A stretch of 64,000 bases of DNA from Mucilaginibacter cryoferens. GTDB taxonomy: Bacteria > Bacteroidota > Bacteroidia > Sphingobacteriales > Sphingobacteriaceae. The DNA is taken from contig NZ_JACHCR010000020.1 of NCBI RefSeq assembly GCF_014205845.1, positions 62,001-126,000 of the forward strand, written 5' to 3'. Positions 7,981-17,393 of the stretch are shown here, one piece after another (the first letter of the stretch is position 1; each line of letters starts with the position of its first letter). The translations under genes and the position numbers were made by a program. The notes beneath the pieces were generated by a model, which did not search any database, was not told where the DNA came from, and saw nothing but the letters and a program-made list of their open reading frames with translations.

Positions 7981-9051
7981 TTAGAAAGCATATACAGCAG
8001 CTAACAAAAACTGAGATGCTGATTTTGTGAAGGTCGAACCGTCACTTTTTACAAAAGCATCGATGTTTTTAGTATGATCAAGCCTAACTTCCGGAATAAA
8101 AGTTAATGGACCAGCCTTGATGTTACAGGTTAAAGTTGAAGCAAATACCGAATTACCCGGAGCAATACCAATATCAGAACCGCTATTGGTAGCTTTTGCT
8201 TTAAAATACTCTTCCCTTAAACCAAAAGTAACCACTTTTGACACCGCTAATTGTGGATACAGTGCATAACCATAATAATTTAATGCACCTTCTCCGCTTT
8301 TGCGCGCTGCGTTTAAGCCCAATTTAAAGGCATCAGTTATTTGGTAAGCAGTTGTTAAATCCAATACAGTACCCGAGTATTTACCGCTTGCAAGGTTAAT
8401 ATAAGCGGTCCATCCTTTAACAGGTGCTAAAAATAACTGTGCGCCAAAGGTTGAAACCTCAGGAGTGCTTGAATTTGATTTATAAGTATTCCAGTTATCG
8501 TTAAAAACACCGGCCATTAAGCTAACCTTATCAGAGAAAGTATAGGTTGCTTTAAAGCCTGCATTTTGAAACGGACCGGCACTAAACAAATATGAAGTTG
8601 AGTAGTTAAAATTAGCTGTCGGGCTAATTACCTCGTAACCAACAAACGTTGCCATATAACCCGCGGTTAAGTTAAAGCTCGAAGTTACATCATACGATAC
8701 ATATAAGTTTTGAATATGATAGCTTGATACACCGGTTGGCAAGCTTCCTGCTGATGCATCGGGGATCGATTGCTCCTGGCCGCGCGGGCCAAATGACATT
8801 TCGCCAACAAAAGATGCCTTACCTACTTTTTTCTTTAAACCCAAATCAATCATACCAATTGATATGGAGTTTTGATCTGATCCGAAAGAGGTTTGAATGT
8901 TGGCGTGTTTAGAAAAATCATTTTTGTAATAGGTATCTACCGAACCGTAGATAACCAGTGGAGCATCTGATGTGGTTTTAACTGTATCCTGTGCTTTAAC
9001 AGCAAAAGAGCCAGCTACAAGAACTGATAAAAGTAAAAGTGTTTTTTTCAT
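7981..9051 (-). CDS. Outer-membrane porin, OmpL-like (BBP2 type)
   Basis: A 356-residue beta-barrel protein with a signal peptide (cleavage after VKA, about residue 20). The mature part is made of alternating strands and turns. It opens with YGSVDTYYKNDF, contains GEMSFGPRG and NLYVSYDVT, and ends with a C-terminal aromatic residue (LLAAVYAF), the usual outer-membrane insertion signal. It resembles the putative porin-2 family and is expected to let small solutes cross the outer membrane. It lies directly downstream of amt copy 2 in the same direction with a hairpin between them, so ammonium or another small nitrogen source is a plausible cargo (inference from context). A second protein of the same family lies at 58735-60132. 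Confidence 0.85.
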   Translation of the reverse strand: MKKTLLLLSVLVAGSFAVKAQDTVKTTSDAPLVIYGSVDTYYKNDFSKHANIQTSFGSDQNSISIGMIDLGLKKKVGKASFVGEMSFGPRGQEQSIPDASAGSLPTGVSSYHIQNLYVSYDVTSSFNLTAGYMATFVGYEVISPTANFNYSTSYLFSAGPFQNAGFKATYTFSDKVSLMAGVFNDNWNTYKSNSSTPEVSTFGAQLFLAPVKGWTAYINLASGKYSGTVLDLTTAYQITDAFKLGLNAARKSGEGALNYYGYALYPQLAVSKVVTFGLREEYFKAKATNSGSDIGIAPGNSVFASTLTCNIKAGPLTFIPEVRLDHTKNIDAFVKSDGSTFTKSASQFLLAAVYAF

Positions 9052-9159
9052 GATAACGATTTAATTGATTTGATTTTGATTTGGGTTGAAATGTAGCTTC
9101 CCCATTAGGGCTATGCACAACACATCCTTTAGGTAAAAGCCGTTAAAAAGATTGAAAAA

Positions 9160-9216
9160 TACCTGCGCGGTTGGTAGTATGAGGTCGTCGGTAAATACAA
9201 CCAACCACGCGAGGTA
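9160..9216 (-). terminator. Long hairpin between amt copy 2 and the porin gene
   Basis: Imperfect arms TACCTGCGCGGTTGGTAGTA (9160-9179) and its inverse form (9195-9216, ACAACCAACCACGCGAGGTA). On the minus strand it is followed by ATTTTTC and a further T-rich stretch. It probably ends most amt transcripts; partial read-through would let the porin be co-expressed at a lower level. Confidence 0.65.
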
Positions 9217-9230
9217 CTATAAGAGTTTTA

Positions 9231-10865
9231 TTATGCTGTAGTTGGAGATTTTACTCCTTTATCAAAAAGACCACTTAAGCTGATCTCATCATCCTGAGCT
9301 GGGTAAACTTCGATACCATGATCGAATACATCGATACCACCTGCACCTGTTTCACCTTCTTCTTCGATACGCAATTTCCATGGATGACCTAATTTATTGA
9401 TCACAAACATCATGATATAGGTTACCACAAACACGGCAACAGTTATAACAAGACTACCAATAAACTGGGCTTTAAGTACACCAAAACCACCGCCGTAAAA
9501 TAAACCGGCAACTGGCGAAGAGTTATCAGCACCGGTTGGAGTTGCAGCGCCATACTGGCCAGATGCAAATAAACCTAATGATAATGTACCCCAGATACCA
9601 CATAAACCATGTACAGAGAAAGCACCGATAGGATCATCAATACGGAACCACTCTATAATGTAGATACCTGCAAATACTACAAAACCTGCAACTGCACCTA
9701 ATAATATAGATCCGAACGGACTTACCCAGTAACAAGGACAGGTAATGGCAACTAAACCACCAAGGAAACCATTAATGGTAAAGCCAAGATCGAATTTACC
9801 TTTTGTTGGGCCCCACCATAAACCGGCAAGCATAGCGGCAAAGCCACCGGCGCAAGCGGCAAGTGTAGTGTTGGCAGCAACGCGGCCAATACCCTGCATA
9901 TCCATACCAGACAAAGTTGACCCCGGGTTAAAACCGTACCATCCAAACCAAAGGATAAAACCACCCACAGCAGCAACTAATAAGTTATGACCGGCCGGTA
10001 ATCCGCCTTTTTCTTTATCGTCGCGGGCAAATATCCTACCCAACCGTGGGCCTAATACCATTGCACCAGCTATAGATGCCACACCGCCAATGGTGTGTAC
10101 AACTGTTGAACCGGCAAAATCGCGGAAAGGCTGAGCGCTTAAATGAGCAAATACGCTTGAAGTACCCATTACCGCAAGGAAACCATCTGGTCCCCAGGCC
10201 CAGTGACCAATTATTGGGTAAATAAAACCTGTAATACCAATACTGTAAAGAATATCGCCACGGAAACTTGTACGGCCTATCATTGCACCAGATACAATAG
10301 TTGAGCAAGTATCTGCAAAAGCGTACTGGAATATCCAGTGTGCCAACACAGGGATACCTGTTGAACCGTAAGTAGCAGGTGTATTTTGCAGAAAGAACCA
10401 ATTGGTAATAGTTTTACCATCGGCACCTAAACCGCCCCAGCCAATAAAGCCATTACCGTTACCAAACATAAACGCGTAACCTACAGCGTAAAATAACAAA
10501 CCGCAAAGGCAAGTATCAAAAATACACTCCATTAATACGTTCACCGTTTCTCTTTTGCGGGCAAAGCCGGCTTCAAGCATTACGAAACCAGCCTGCATAC
10601 CAAACACAAGGAATGCTGCAACCAGGGTCCAAACAGTGTTGATAGAATTCATCATAGATGTTTCGATGTCTGTTGGTTTAGCCGGAGCCGCGGCAGCTGC
10701 ATGAGCAGAGGTACCCAATAGACCGGGAATGGTTATCATGGCTGCCAATACCAGCACAAGACCAATCATTTTTCCTGTTAAAATGGTAGCACCCAGCGCC
10801 CATTTCTCTCGTGTCAGTTGTCGGACTGAACTTAGGAGGTTTAATTTTGTAGAACTTACTTTCAT
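9231..10865 (-). CDS. amt: Ammonium transporter, Amt family (copy 2, N-terminally extended)
   Basis: A 544-residue Amt protein, about 100 longer than copy 1. An extra hydrophobic segment (about residues 26-48) precedes an Ala/Pro-rich linker ending near residue 66; it may be a signal peptide or an additional helix. The core has FVMLEAGFARKRETVNVLME, DFAGSTVVHTIGGVASI (first pore histidine) and DDPIGAFSVHGLCGIWG (second pore histidine). The C-terminus carries an acidic EEEGETGAGGIDVFDHGIEVYP tail. It is clearly a different subfamily from copy 1. Divergent from glnN across an AT-rich region; three direct repeats lie just before its start. It is followed by an OmpL-like porin. No PII gene is nearby. 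Confidence 0.95.
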   Translation of the reverse strand: MKVSSTKLNLLSSVRQLTREKWALGATILTGKMIGLVLVLAAMITIPGLLGTSAHAAAAAPAKPTDIETSMMNSINTVWTLVAAFLVFGMQAGFVMLEAGFARKRETVNVLMECIFDTCLCGLLFYAVGYAFMFGNGNGFIGWGGLGADGKTITNWFFLQNTPATYGSTGIPVLAHWIFQYAFADTCSTIVSGAMIGRTSFRGDILYSIGITGFIYPIIGHWAWGPDGFLAVMGTSSVFAHLSAQPFRDFAGSTVVHTIGGVASIAGAMVLGPRLGRIFARDDKEKGGLPAGHNLLVAAVGGFILWFGWYGFNPGSTLSGMDMQGIGRVAANTTLAACAGGFAAMLAGLWWGPTKGKFDLGFTINGFLGGLVAITCPCYWVSPFGSILLGAVAGFVVFAGIYIIEWFRIDDPIGAFSVHGLCGIWGTLSLGLFASGQYGAATPTGADNSSPVAGLFYGGGFGVLKAQFIGSLVITVAVFVVTYIMMFVINKLGHPWKLRIEEEGETGAGGIDVFDHGIEVYPAQDDEISLSGLFDKGVKSPTTA

Positions 10866-10875
10866 TTGTTTTTTA

Positions 10876-10945
10876 ATTTAGTTTGATTGTTTTTAAATAG
10901 TTTAATTTTAGTTTGATTGCTTGTACGGTATAATTAGTTTGATTG
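10876..10945 (-). promoter_or_regulatory. Three direct repeats in the amt copy 2 leader
   Basis: On the plus strand AGTTTGATTG occurs at 10880-10889, 10910-10919 and 10936-10945, each within an AATTTAGTTTGATTG-like block. Read for amt, this is CAATCAAACTAAATT three times with spacings of 30 and 26 bases, close to three and two and a half helical turns. Likely regulator sites or an RNA leader element; which is not known. Confidence 0.5.
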
Positions 10946-11488
10946 TAAAGGTTAAATTCTCAAAAAACAGCTTTAAAAACACACCTACTATGTTTTAACC
11001 AATAAACGTTATATATTTTTATAAAAAATATAATATTTATAGCATTTCTGTAAATTATTTCATGAAATTAGGTAGTTATTTTAACAATAACAAATTTTAA
11101 ACAAAAAAAACATTTAAAAAACATCAATAATTATAAAAATTGCAATTGAAAAGCAAAAAACAAGTTTAATTTTATTGAATTTTTAATTACAAAAGCACTT
11201 AAAATCAGTTAAAATTCAATTAAAGACGATAATAACTGGTTTTATATTACAAATTATACATTTTTATCGCTTTTAACCGATAAAACATAAAAAAACAAAG
11301 TCAAAAATGAATTTTTACCGTTATATACATTGTAAATGAGCTTTGATTATTTAAATGAATTATAATTCGGGCAACACTTTATTACCTTTATCTATTATAT
11401 TTCATTAAAAATTGATGCATATTTTAAAGGATAGTTCTATTTTTGAATTTGCCATTACATTAAACCTAATACAAAAAGCATATAAATT
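10946..11488. promoter_or_regulatory. AT-rich divergent amt/glnN control region
   Basis: About 540 bases, extremely AT-rich, between the divergent amt copy 2 and glnN genes. It contains a perfect inverted repeat, TTTTATCG (11262-11269) and CGATAAAA (11278-11285) with an eight-base spacer. A candidate glnN promoter lies nearer the gene. No sigma-54 type TGGCAC-N5-TTGC element was seen. Confidence 0.5.
11412..11445 (+). promoter_or_regulatory. Candidate glnN promoter
   Basis: TTG at 11412-11414 and TATTTTTG at 11438-11445, an exact TAnnTTTG match, separated by 23 bases. This is the upper end of the spacing known for this phylum. It lies 43 bases before the glnN start codon. Confidence 0.5.
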
Positions 11489-13663
11489 ATGTCCAACATC
11501 CGTTTCAAAGCACTGCAGGACGTTCTGAGCAGAACCATACCTGAAGTGAAACCTCCCGCTGCTAAGATCTCTGAATATTTTGGTGCCAATGTTTTTGATA
11601 AAAAGAAAATGAAGGAGTACCTTTCAACAGAGGCCTATCAGGGTATTGTTAACTCTATTGAAAAAGGTGAACCCATTCCGCGCGATTTGGCCGAGCAAAT
11701 AGCTTCGGCCATGAAATCATGGGCATTGGGCAAAGGCGCTACACATTATACACACTGGTTTCAACCACTTACCGGCACCACTGCCGAGAAACACGACGCT
11801 TTTTTTGAGCCAACTGCCGATGGCGGTGCAATTGAGCGCTTTAGCGGTGATGCCTTATCACAACAAGAGCCCGATGCATCCAGCTTTCCGAGCGGTGGCA
11901 TCCGTAATACATTTGAGGCCCGCGGTTATACCGCCTGGGACCCATCCTCGCCTGCCTTTTTAATGGCGCGTACCTTATGTATCCCAACTGTATTTGTATC
12001 ATATACCGGCGAAGCCTTAGATTATAAGGTACCTTTATTAAAGGCATTAAGTGTGCTTGATAAAGCAGCTGTTGATGTTTGCCATTATTTTGATAAAGGA
12101 ATTGAGAAGGTAAACGCATCATTAGGCCTGGAGCAGGAGTATTTTTTGGTTGACATTGCCTTATTTAATGCCCGTCCCGATCTTTATTTAACCGGCCGTA
12201 CGCTTTTTGGCCATATATCTGCCAAAAACCAGCAGTTAGAAGATCATTACTTTGGTTCGATACCGGGCAGGGTGTACGCCTACATGCAGGATATGGAGAC
12301 CGAAGCCTTATTATTAGGTATACCATTAAAAACACGCCATAACGAGGTTGCCCCTTCACAATTTGAGTGCGCGCCAATTTATGAAGAAATAAACCTGGCC
12401 ATTGATCATAACCAGTTACTGATGGATTTGATGGATCGTGTAGCCCGCCGGCATAACTTTAAGGTATTACTGCACGAGAAACCGTATGCAGGCATCAACG
12501 GCTCGGGCAAACACAATAACTGGTCGTTAATTACCAATACCGGTAAAAACCTGTTATCGCCGGGTAAAACGCCCAAGAATAACCTCATGTTCCTTACCTT
12601 TTTTGTAAATACAATAAAAGCGGTTCATGAGCATGCCGATCTGTTAAGGGCATCTATTGCATCGGTTAATAACGATCATCGTTTGGGTGCCAACGAGGCA
12701 CCTCCTGCCATTATCTCTATTTTCCTGGGCAGCCAGTTAAATGATGTACTTGACGAGATAGAAACCTCCCGCATCAGCAAAAAAATAAAAGAAGATAACC
12801 TGTTATGGCAGGGTATCCCTAAAATTCCACAGATATTGCCAGATAATACCGACCGTAACCGCACCTCGCCTTTTGCCTTTACCGGTAACAAGTTTGAGTT
12901 AAGAGCGGTAGGTTCATCTGCCAATTCGGCCAGCCCGATGACTATCCTTAACCTGATAGTGGCCGAGCAGCTTAAAAAATTCAAGTACGATGTAGATAAG
13001 CTCATCAAAAAAGGCGAGAAAAAAGACCTTGCTCTATTGATCGTAATTAAAAAATACATCAAGGAATCAAAAAACATCCGCTTTGAAGGTAACGGCTACA
13101 GCGATGACTGGGAAAAAGAGGCCGAAAAACGTGGTTTAGCCAACATTAAAACCACTCCAAAAGCGCTCGACGCATTTTTATCAGAAAAAGCAGAAATCTT
13201 ATTTGCCGAAACCGGTGTATTTACACCACGCGAGGCACATGCCCGTCATGAGATATTATTAGATAGCTTTTATAAAAAACTACAGATAGAGGCCCGTGTA
13301 ATGGGCGAACTGGTGCTTAACGTAATTATCCCCGCTGCCATTGCCTATCAAACCAAACTGATAGAAAATGTTAAAGGTTTAAAAGACCTTGGCCTGGCTG
13401 CATCAACTTATGAAGCCCAGCTTGATCTGATCAACAAAATATCAGACCATGTTAACTTTATTAAAACCAATGTAGACCAAATGGTTGAGGCTCGTAAAAC
13501 AGCCAATATTGTGGAAGATATTCGCCAGCGGGCCATTGATTATGATGAAAAGGTAAAATCATTCTTCGCCCCTATCCGTTACCGGGTTGATAAACTGGAG
13601 CAACTGGTTGATGATGGCATGTGGCCTCTGCCAAAATTCAGGGAGTTGCTGTTTATTAAATAG
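11489..13663 (+). CDS. glnN: Glutamine synthetase type III
   Basis: A 724-residue type III glutamine synthetase, the usual length for this class (near 725). It makes glutamine from glutamate, ammonia and ATP in the cytoplasm. The N-terminal type III specific part starts MSNIRFKALQDVLSR. The central catalytic region shows THWFQPLTG, ASLGLEQEYFLVD, TRHNEVAPSQFE and NGSGKHNNWSL, holding metal and ATP ligands. The C-terminal part includes NRTSPFAFTGNKFELRAVGSSANSASP and the helical IYQ-like tail. Start at 11489 fits the family. It faces amt copy 2 across a shared control region and has a strong terminator, so ammonium uptake and assimilation are neighbours. No other glutamine synthetase is in the window. 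Confidence 0.97.
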   Translation: MSNIRFKALQDVLSRTIPEVKPPAAKISEYFGANVFDKKKMKEYLSTEAYQGIVNSIEKGEPIPRDLAEQIASAMKSWALGKGATHYTHWFQPLTGTTAEKHDAFFEPTADGGAIERFSGDALSQQEPDASSFPSGGIRNTFEARGYTAWDPSSPAFLMARTLCIPTVFVSYTGEALDYKVPLLKALSVLDKAAVDVCHYFDKGIEKVNASLGLEQEYFLVDIALFNARPDLYLTGRTLFGHISAKNQQLEDHYFGSIPGRVYAYMQDMETEALLLGIPLKTRHNEVAPSQFECAPIYEEINLAIDHNQLLMDLMDRVARRHNFKVLLHEKPYAGINGSGKHNNWSLITNTGKNLLSPGKTPKNNLMFLTFFVNTIKAVHEHADLLRASIASVNNDHRLGANEAPPAIISIFLGSQLNDVLDEIETSRISKKIKEDNLLWQGIPKIPQILPDNTDRNRTSPFAFTGNKFELRAVGSSANSASPMTILNLIVAEQLKKFKYDVDKLIKKGEKKDLALLIVIKKYIKESKNIRFEGNGYSDDWEKEAEKRGLANIKTTPKALDAFLSEKAEILFAETGVFTPREAHARHEILLDSFYKKLQIEARVMGELVLNVIIPAAIAYQTKLIENVKGLKDLGLAASTYEAQLDLINKISDHVNFIKTNVDQMVEARKTANIVEDIRQRAIDYDEKVKSFFAPIRYRVDKLEQLVDDGMWPLPKFRELLFIK

Positions 13664-13710
13664 ACACTAATTTCACGAATTGAGGTGAATTGCACGAATT
13701 TGATTTTTTA
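13661..13710. repeat. Dispersed CACGAATT repeat after glnN
   Basis: TAGACACTAATTTCACGAAT (13661-13680) is followed by TGAGGTGAATTGCACGAATT. The first bases overlap the glnN stop codon. Same family as the copies at 6784 and 17394. Confidence 0.6.
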
Positions 13711-13736
13711 GACGAAGTTTTGAAAACAATAAAGAG

Positions 13737-13776
13737 CTCATCATTGCCAGTAACAAAGCAATGATGAGTTTTTTAT
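13737..13776 (+). terminator. Terminator of glnN
   Basis: Perfect 10-bp stem CTCATCATTG (13737-13746) with CAATGATGAG (13759-13768), 12-base loop, then TTTTTT. It also sits 22 bases beyond the stop of the convergent kinase gene, where it could serve weakly. Confidence 0.9.
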
Positions 13777-13797
13777 TTAAATGCATTAAAGCCTCAT

Positions 13798-15489
13798 TTA
13801 CACGCTTGAAACTTCCCCTGCCTCATCAACCTTATAAGGAATGGTAAAACTAAACGTACTCCCCACTCCTAATTCACTCCTGGCACTGATGTTTCCTTTT
13901 TGCAACTCAATCAATTGCTTGCAAATGTATAGGCCCAGGCCGGTACCTACATTGCCACGGGCTGAGTTTGCCTGGTAATATTTCGAAAACAGGCTGGCTT
14001 GTTGCTCTACGCTGACGCCATCGCCGGTATCGGTAATTTCAACATTTAACTTTGTTTCGTTATCGGTATTTAATAATACAGCATCAATGGTGATATTCCC
14101 GGTTTTGGTGTACTTAATGGCGTTACTAAGCAAGTTTACCATAACCTGCTTAAGCCGGAAACTATCGCCGGATAAAACGACTGTTTCATCGCCTTTAAAG
14201 TGATAAATTAAATCCAGTTTCTTTTTGGCGGCACTAAATTCCATGCTTTCTGCAACTTCTTTTAATACTTCACTGGGTTTAAAAGGAGTTTCATGAATCT
14301 GTAATTCGCTGCTTTCCATCTTCGCAGCGTCAAGCGTATCGTTAAGGGTATGCAGCAGCATATCTGATGACGAACGGATAGAAGTAAGCATATCCGACTG
14401 CCTGGGCGATAGTTCTGTTTTACTGAAGATAAATAAAAAGCCTTTGATGGCCGTAAGCGGATTACGAATCTCATGCGTCATATGCAGCAGCAGGTCCATC
14501 TTTTGCTGGGCTATAATAACCGCCCTATCATTTTCATTCCGCAAAAGCACCTCCGACCTATCGAGCTTGATCACAAACACAATAAGCATTGTTGCAAATA
14601 TCAATACTAATAAAAGTGCGCCCAGGTACAGTTTATTAAGCAACAAAGTAGCTTCACTGTAACTATGCAGCGCTATGCTTCTGAACGAATCTGTAATATT
14701 ATAGTTTAATTGTTTCAAATCATCCATCAGCTGCTCCAGCTCATTAATAATCTGGGTATTTAAGCCAATGAGTTGTTTTTGCAGGTCCCTTAGTTCCAGG
14801 TTGGTTTGCTGCAGGAGTTTAAATTTACTCGCAAAGGCTTTATTATTGTTCGCCAGCTCGCGCTGGGTAGCCGGATCAATAGTTTTGTGGCCACGGCCAG
14901 GTTTACCGCCGGCAGGCTCGGCATAAGCGTTGGTATCTTTAATAGCGGCTTTTATACGCGCAAAAAAGCCCTTTTTCTTAAGCTTACCCATGTTGTATTG
15001 TTGATCGGGCTTGTTGCTAACGGTGTTTGCGCGTTCCATTTTATGATACTGGCCATTGATCACCAGCAGCGAATCAAAACGATGCTTTACCTCCAGCAAC
15101 TTTTCGGATAACTGAAGCTTTTGAGCATACCAGCTATGAATCTGCAAACGCTGCGCCGCCGGTAATTTAACCGTATCAAAACTGGTTTTAAGCAAAGTAT
15201 CTACCTGCGCAAATGCCCTCGAAAGCTTATATTTATAAACCTCACCCTTATGGCTATCGCTATCAAGCAGTGATGCCTGAAATAAGTCTTCGGCCTGGTG
15301 AAGTAACAACAACACTTGCTGCGGGCGCGACTGGTCTAGCTCTATCTGGTGCGATAACCCTGCAGTTGCCGCCAGCTTTTGGGCAATACTATCCCGTACA
15401 AAAAGCGCGGCGATAGCTAAAATAATAATCAATACTAAAAACGACAGGAGGATTTTTCTGGATAGTAGATTTGTATAGGTTACCTTCAT
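13798..15489 (-). CDS. Membrane sensor histidine kinase (orphan)
   Basis: A 563-residue inner-membrane kinase. One helix near residues 10-30 and another near 285-308 bracket a periplasmic, mostly helical region with heptad-like stretches and a basic insert (residues about 170-200). The HisKA domain follows with the phospho-acceptor histidine at residue 339 in LLHMTHEIRNPLTA. The ATPase part has the N box (VNLLSNAIKYTKTG), the G1 box (DTGDGVSVEQ), and GTGLGLYICKQL. No response regulator is adjacent, so the partner is unknown. It points toward glnN and shares its terminator region. A role in nitrogen control is suggested only by position. Confidence 0.92.
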   Translation of the reverse strand: MKVTYTNLLSRKILLSFLVLIIILAIAALFVRDSIAQKLAATAGLSHQIELDQSRPQQVLLLLHQAEDLFQASLLDSDSHKGEVYKYKLSRAFAQVDTLLKTSFDTVKLPAAQRLQIHSWYAQKLQLSEKLLEVKHRFDSLLVINGQYHKMERANTVSNKPDQQYNMGKLKKKGFFARIKAAIKDTNAYAEPAGGKPGRGHKTIDPATQRELANNNKAFASKFKLLQQTNLELRDLQKQLIGLNTQIINELEQLMDDLKQLNYNITDSFRSIALHSYSEATLLLNKLYLGALLLVLIFATMLIVFVIKLDRSEVLLRNENDRAVIIAQQKMDLLLHMTHEIRNPLTAIKGFLFIFSKTELSPRQSDMLTSIRSSSDMLLHTLNDTLDAAKMESSELQIHETPFKPSEVLKEVAESMEFSAAKKKLDLIYHFKGDETVVLSGDSFRLKQVMVNLLSNAIKYTKTGNITIDAVLLNTDNETKLNVEITDTGDGVSVEQQASLFSKYYQANSARGNVGTGLGLYICKQLIELQKGNISARSELGVGSTFSFTIPYKVDEAGEVSSV

Positions 15490-15617
15490 GGTATAAAAAC
15501 GAAGTAAAACGACTGAAAAAGAGGCCGATACTCTCTAATAAATTTAAAGCAATAATAACAATAACACGGATGATACTTACAAGAGTTATGCCAATTTAAC
15601 AATTAAAGCCTTGCACC

Positions 15618-17393
15618 TTAAGCAAACAAATCACTCGCCTTATGCTGCTCAATAATAACCTCGCGGTATTTGCTTAACAAGGCCGATTTAGATATGAAAC
15701 CAATAAACAGGTTATCCTTAGTTACGGGCAGCTGCCAAACATCAATAGCGTCAAAGGTTTCCATTACACTGCTGGCGGGTTGGTCGTAATCAATTACGGT
15801 TGGTGGCACCACCATAATATCGGCTATAATATTATCGGCAATCTCCTGGTTAAACAAGCGGCGGCGAATATCATCAACCAATACAACCCCTTCCAGTTGG
15901 CCATCCTCTTTTAGTACCGGAAAAATATTAGCATCGGTTATGGCCAATATCTTATAAAAATCGTTAACGGTGGTTTGCTTATCAACGGCGGTATATTTTT
16001 TATTGATGATGCTATCCATAGTGATAGCATTTAACATACTATAATCTTGCCCCGGATGGATGTTTTTTTCGTGAATAAGATGCTGCCAGTAAATATTATG
16101 CGGCGATGAAAGTCGCGAGATGATGTAAGATATAGATGATACAATCATCAATGGAATAAACAATACATACCCCCCGGTAATTTCGGCAATCAAAAATATA
16201 GCCGTGAGCGGGGCGTGCATTACGCCGCTTAAGGCACCGGCCATACCTACTGCTATAAAATTACTGGTATTTAAATGCACCAGCCCGGTAAGGTTTACAC
16301 CATAGGCTACCGCCAAACCTAAAAACGCGCCGGTAAACATGGTAGGTGCAAAAGAGCCACCGTTACCGCCAGAGCCCAGGGTAATGCCGCTGGCAATTAT
16401 CTTCATAAAAACCAGGGCCACAATAAACACCAGCATCAGCCACTGGTTGGATAACCAACCGGCGAAAAACGACTCATCTTTCAACGCGTCGATATTGCCA
16501 TTTAAAATAGCTTGCAGGTAATGGTAACCCTCGCCAAATAATTGCGGAAACACCATAATAATAAGCCCAAGAAACAGGCCGCCCAAAAGCGCCCTTACAT
16601 ACCTGTTTTGCTTTTTCAGTATCCCCCCTTCCAAATTGCCGCCTATTTTATTTATATATATAGATATCCAGCCGCTAAACAGGCCAAGCACAACGTAAAA
16701 AGGAATGGCGGGTACCACCCAACCTTCGGTAACCAAATGAAACAACTGGCCCGAGTATAATAATTTAGATACCACCACCCCGGTAGCCGATGCTATTAAT
16801 AAAGGTATAAATGTAGGTATAGTGATCTCGCCTATCAAAATCTCTAACGAGAACAACACCCCGGCAATAGGGCTGTTAAATACCGCGGCTATCCCTGCCG
16901 ATGCACCCGCCGCCAGCAATACCGTTTTTTCATACGGTGTAAGCTTAAAAAACTTGCCCACGTTTGAACCAATGGCCGCGCCTGTTGCCACAATAGGAGC
17001 CTCCAACCCCGCCGAACCCCCAAAACCTACGGTTAACGAACTGGTTACAATATGCGAGTAGATATTATTTACCCTGATGTTTGAGCGGTTCTTTTTAATG
17101 TTGGCCAAAATACTGCCGATCCCTTTTTGAATTTTATCGCGGTTAATAAGGTGCTGCCAGGTTACCGCCAAAAAAATGCCCAGCGCCGGTAAAAACACAT
17201 AGGCTATATGGTAGTACAAATGCGACGAGATATTACGGCTCACATCCTCCATAAAATGCACCAGAAACTTTAAAGCGATAGCTGCCAGGCCACCAAAAAA
17301 ACCCACAAAAACGCTGCAGTAAATTAAAAAATTACGCTGGCTGTTTCGCCTTAGGCGCCAGCGGTTTATTTTGTAGGAGATTGTTTTTAGCAT
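15618..17393 (-). CDS. ClC family chloride channel or transporter with CBS pair
   Basis: A 591-residue inner-membrane protein. About the first 420 residues form the ClC membrane domain. GGSAGLEAPIV corresponds to the selectivity segment with the gating glutamate, and GSGGNGGSFAPTMFTGAFLG to the second anion-binding segment. About residues 455-590 form two CBS domains, which usually sense adenine nucleotides. It moves chloride, perhaps with proton exchange. The open frame continues upstream to a TTG at 17411, but that part lies in a dispersed repeat; the ATG at 17393 (MLKTISYKINRW) is preferred. It has no clear operon partner and no clear terminator. Confidence 0.92.
   Translation of the reverse strand: MLKTISYKINRWRLRRNSQRNFLIYCSVFVGFFGGLAAIALKFLVHFMEDVSRNISSHLYYHIAYVFLPALGIFLAVTWQHLINRDKIQKGIGSILANIKKNRSNIRVNNIYSHIVTSSLTVGFGGSAGLEAPIVATGAAIGSNVGKFFKLTPYEKTVLLAAGASAGIAAVFNSPIAGVLFSLEILIGEITIPTFIPLLIASATGVVVSKLLYSGQLFHLVTEGWVVPAIPFYVVLGLFSGWISIYINKIGGNLEGGILKKQNRYVRALLGGLFLGLIIMVFPQLFGEGYHYLQAILNGNIDALKDESFFAGWLSNQWLMLVFIVALVFMKIIASGITLGSGGNGGSFAPTMFTGAFLGLAVAYGVNLTGLVHLNTSNFIAVGMAGALSGVMHAPLTAIFLIAEITGGYVLFIPLMIVSSISYIISRLSSPHNIYWQHLIHEKNIHPGQDYSMLNAITMDSIINKKYTAVDKQTTVNDFYKILAITDANIFPVLKEDGQLEGVVLVDDIRRRLFNQEIADNIIADIMVVPPTVIDYDQPASSVMETFDAIDVWQLPVTKDNLFIGFISKSALLSKYREVIIEQHKASDLFA

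Noticed and set aside
10866..11488. Sigma-54 promoter in the amt-glnN region
   Set aside because: No TGGCAC-N5-TTGC match could be found on either strand by eye.
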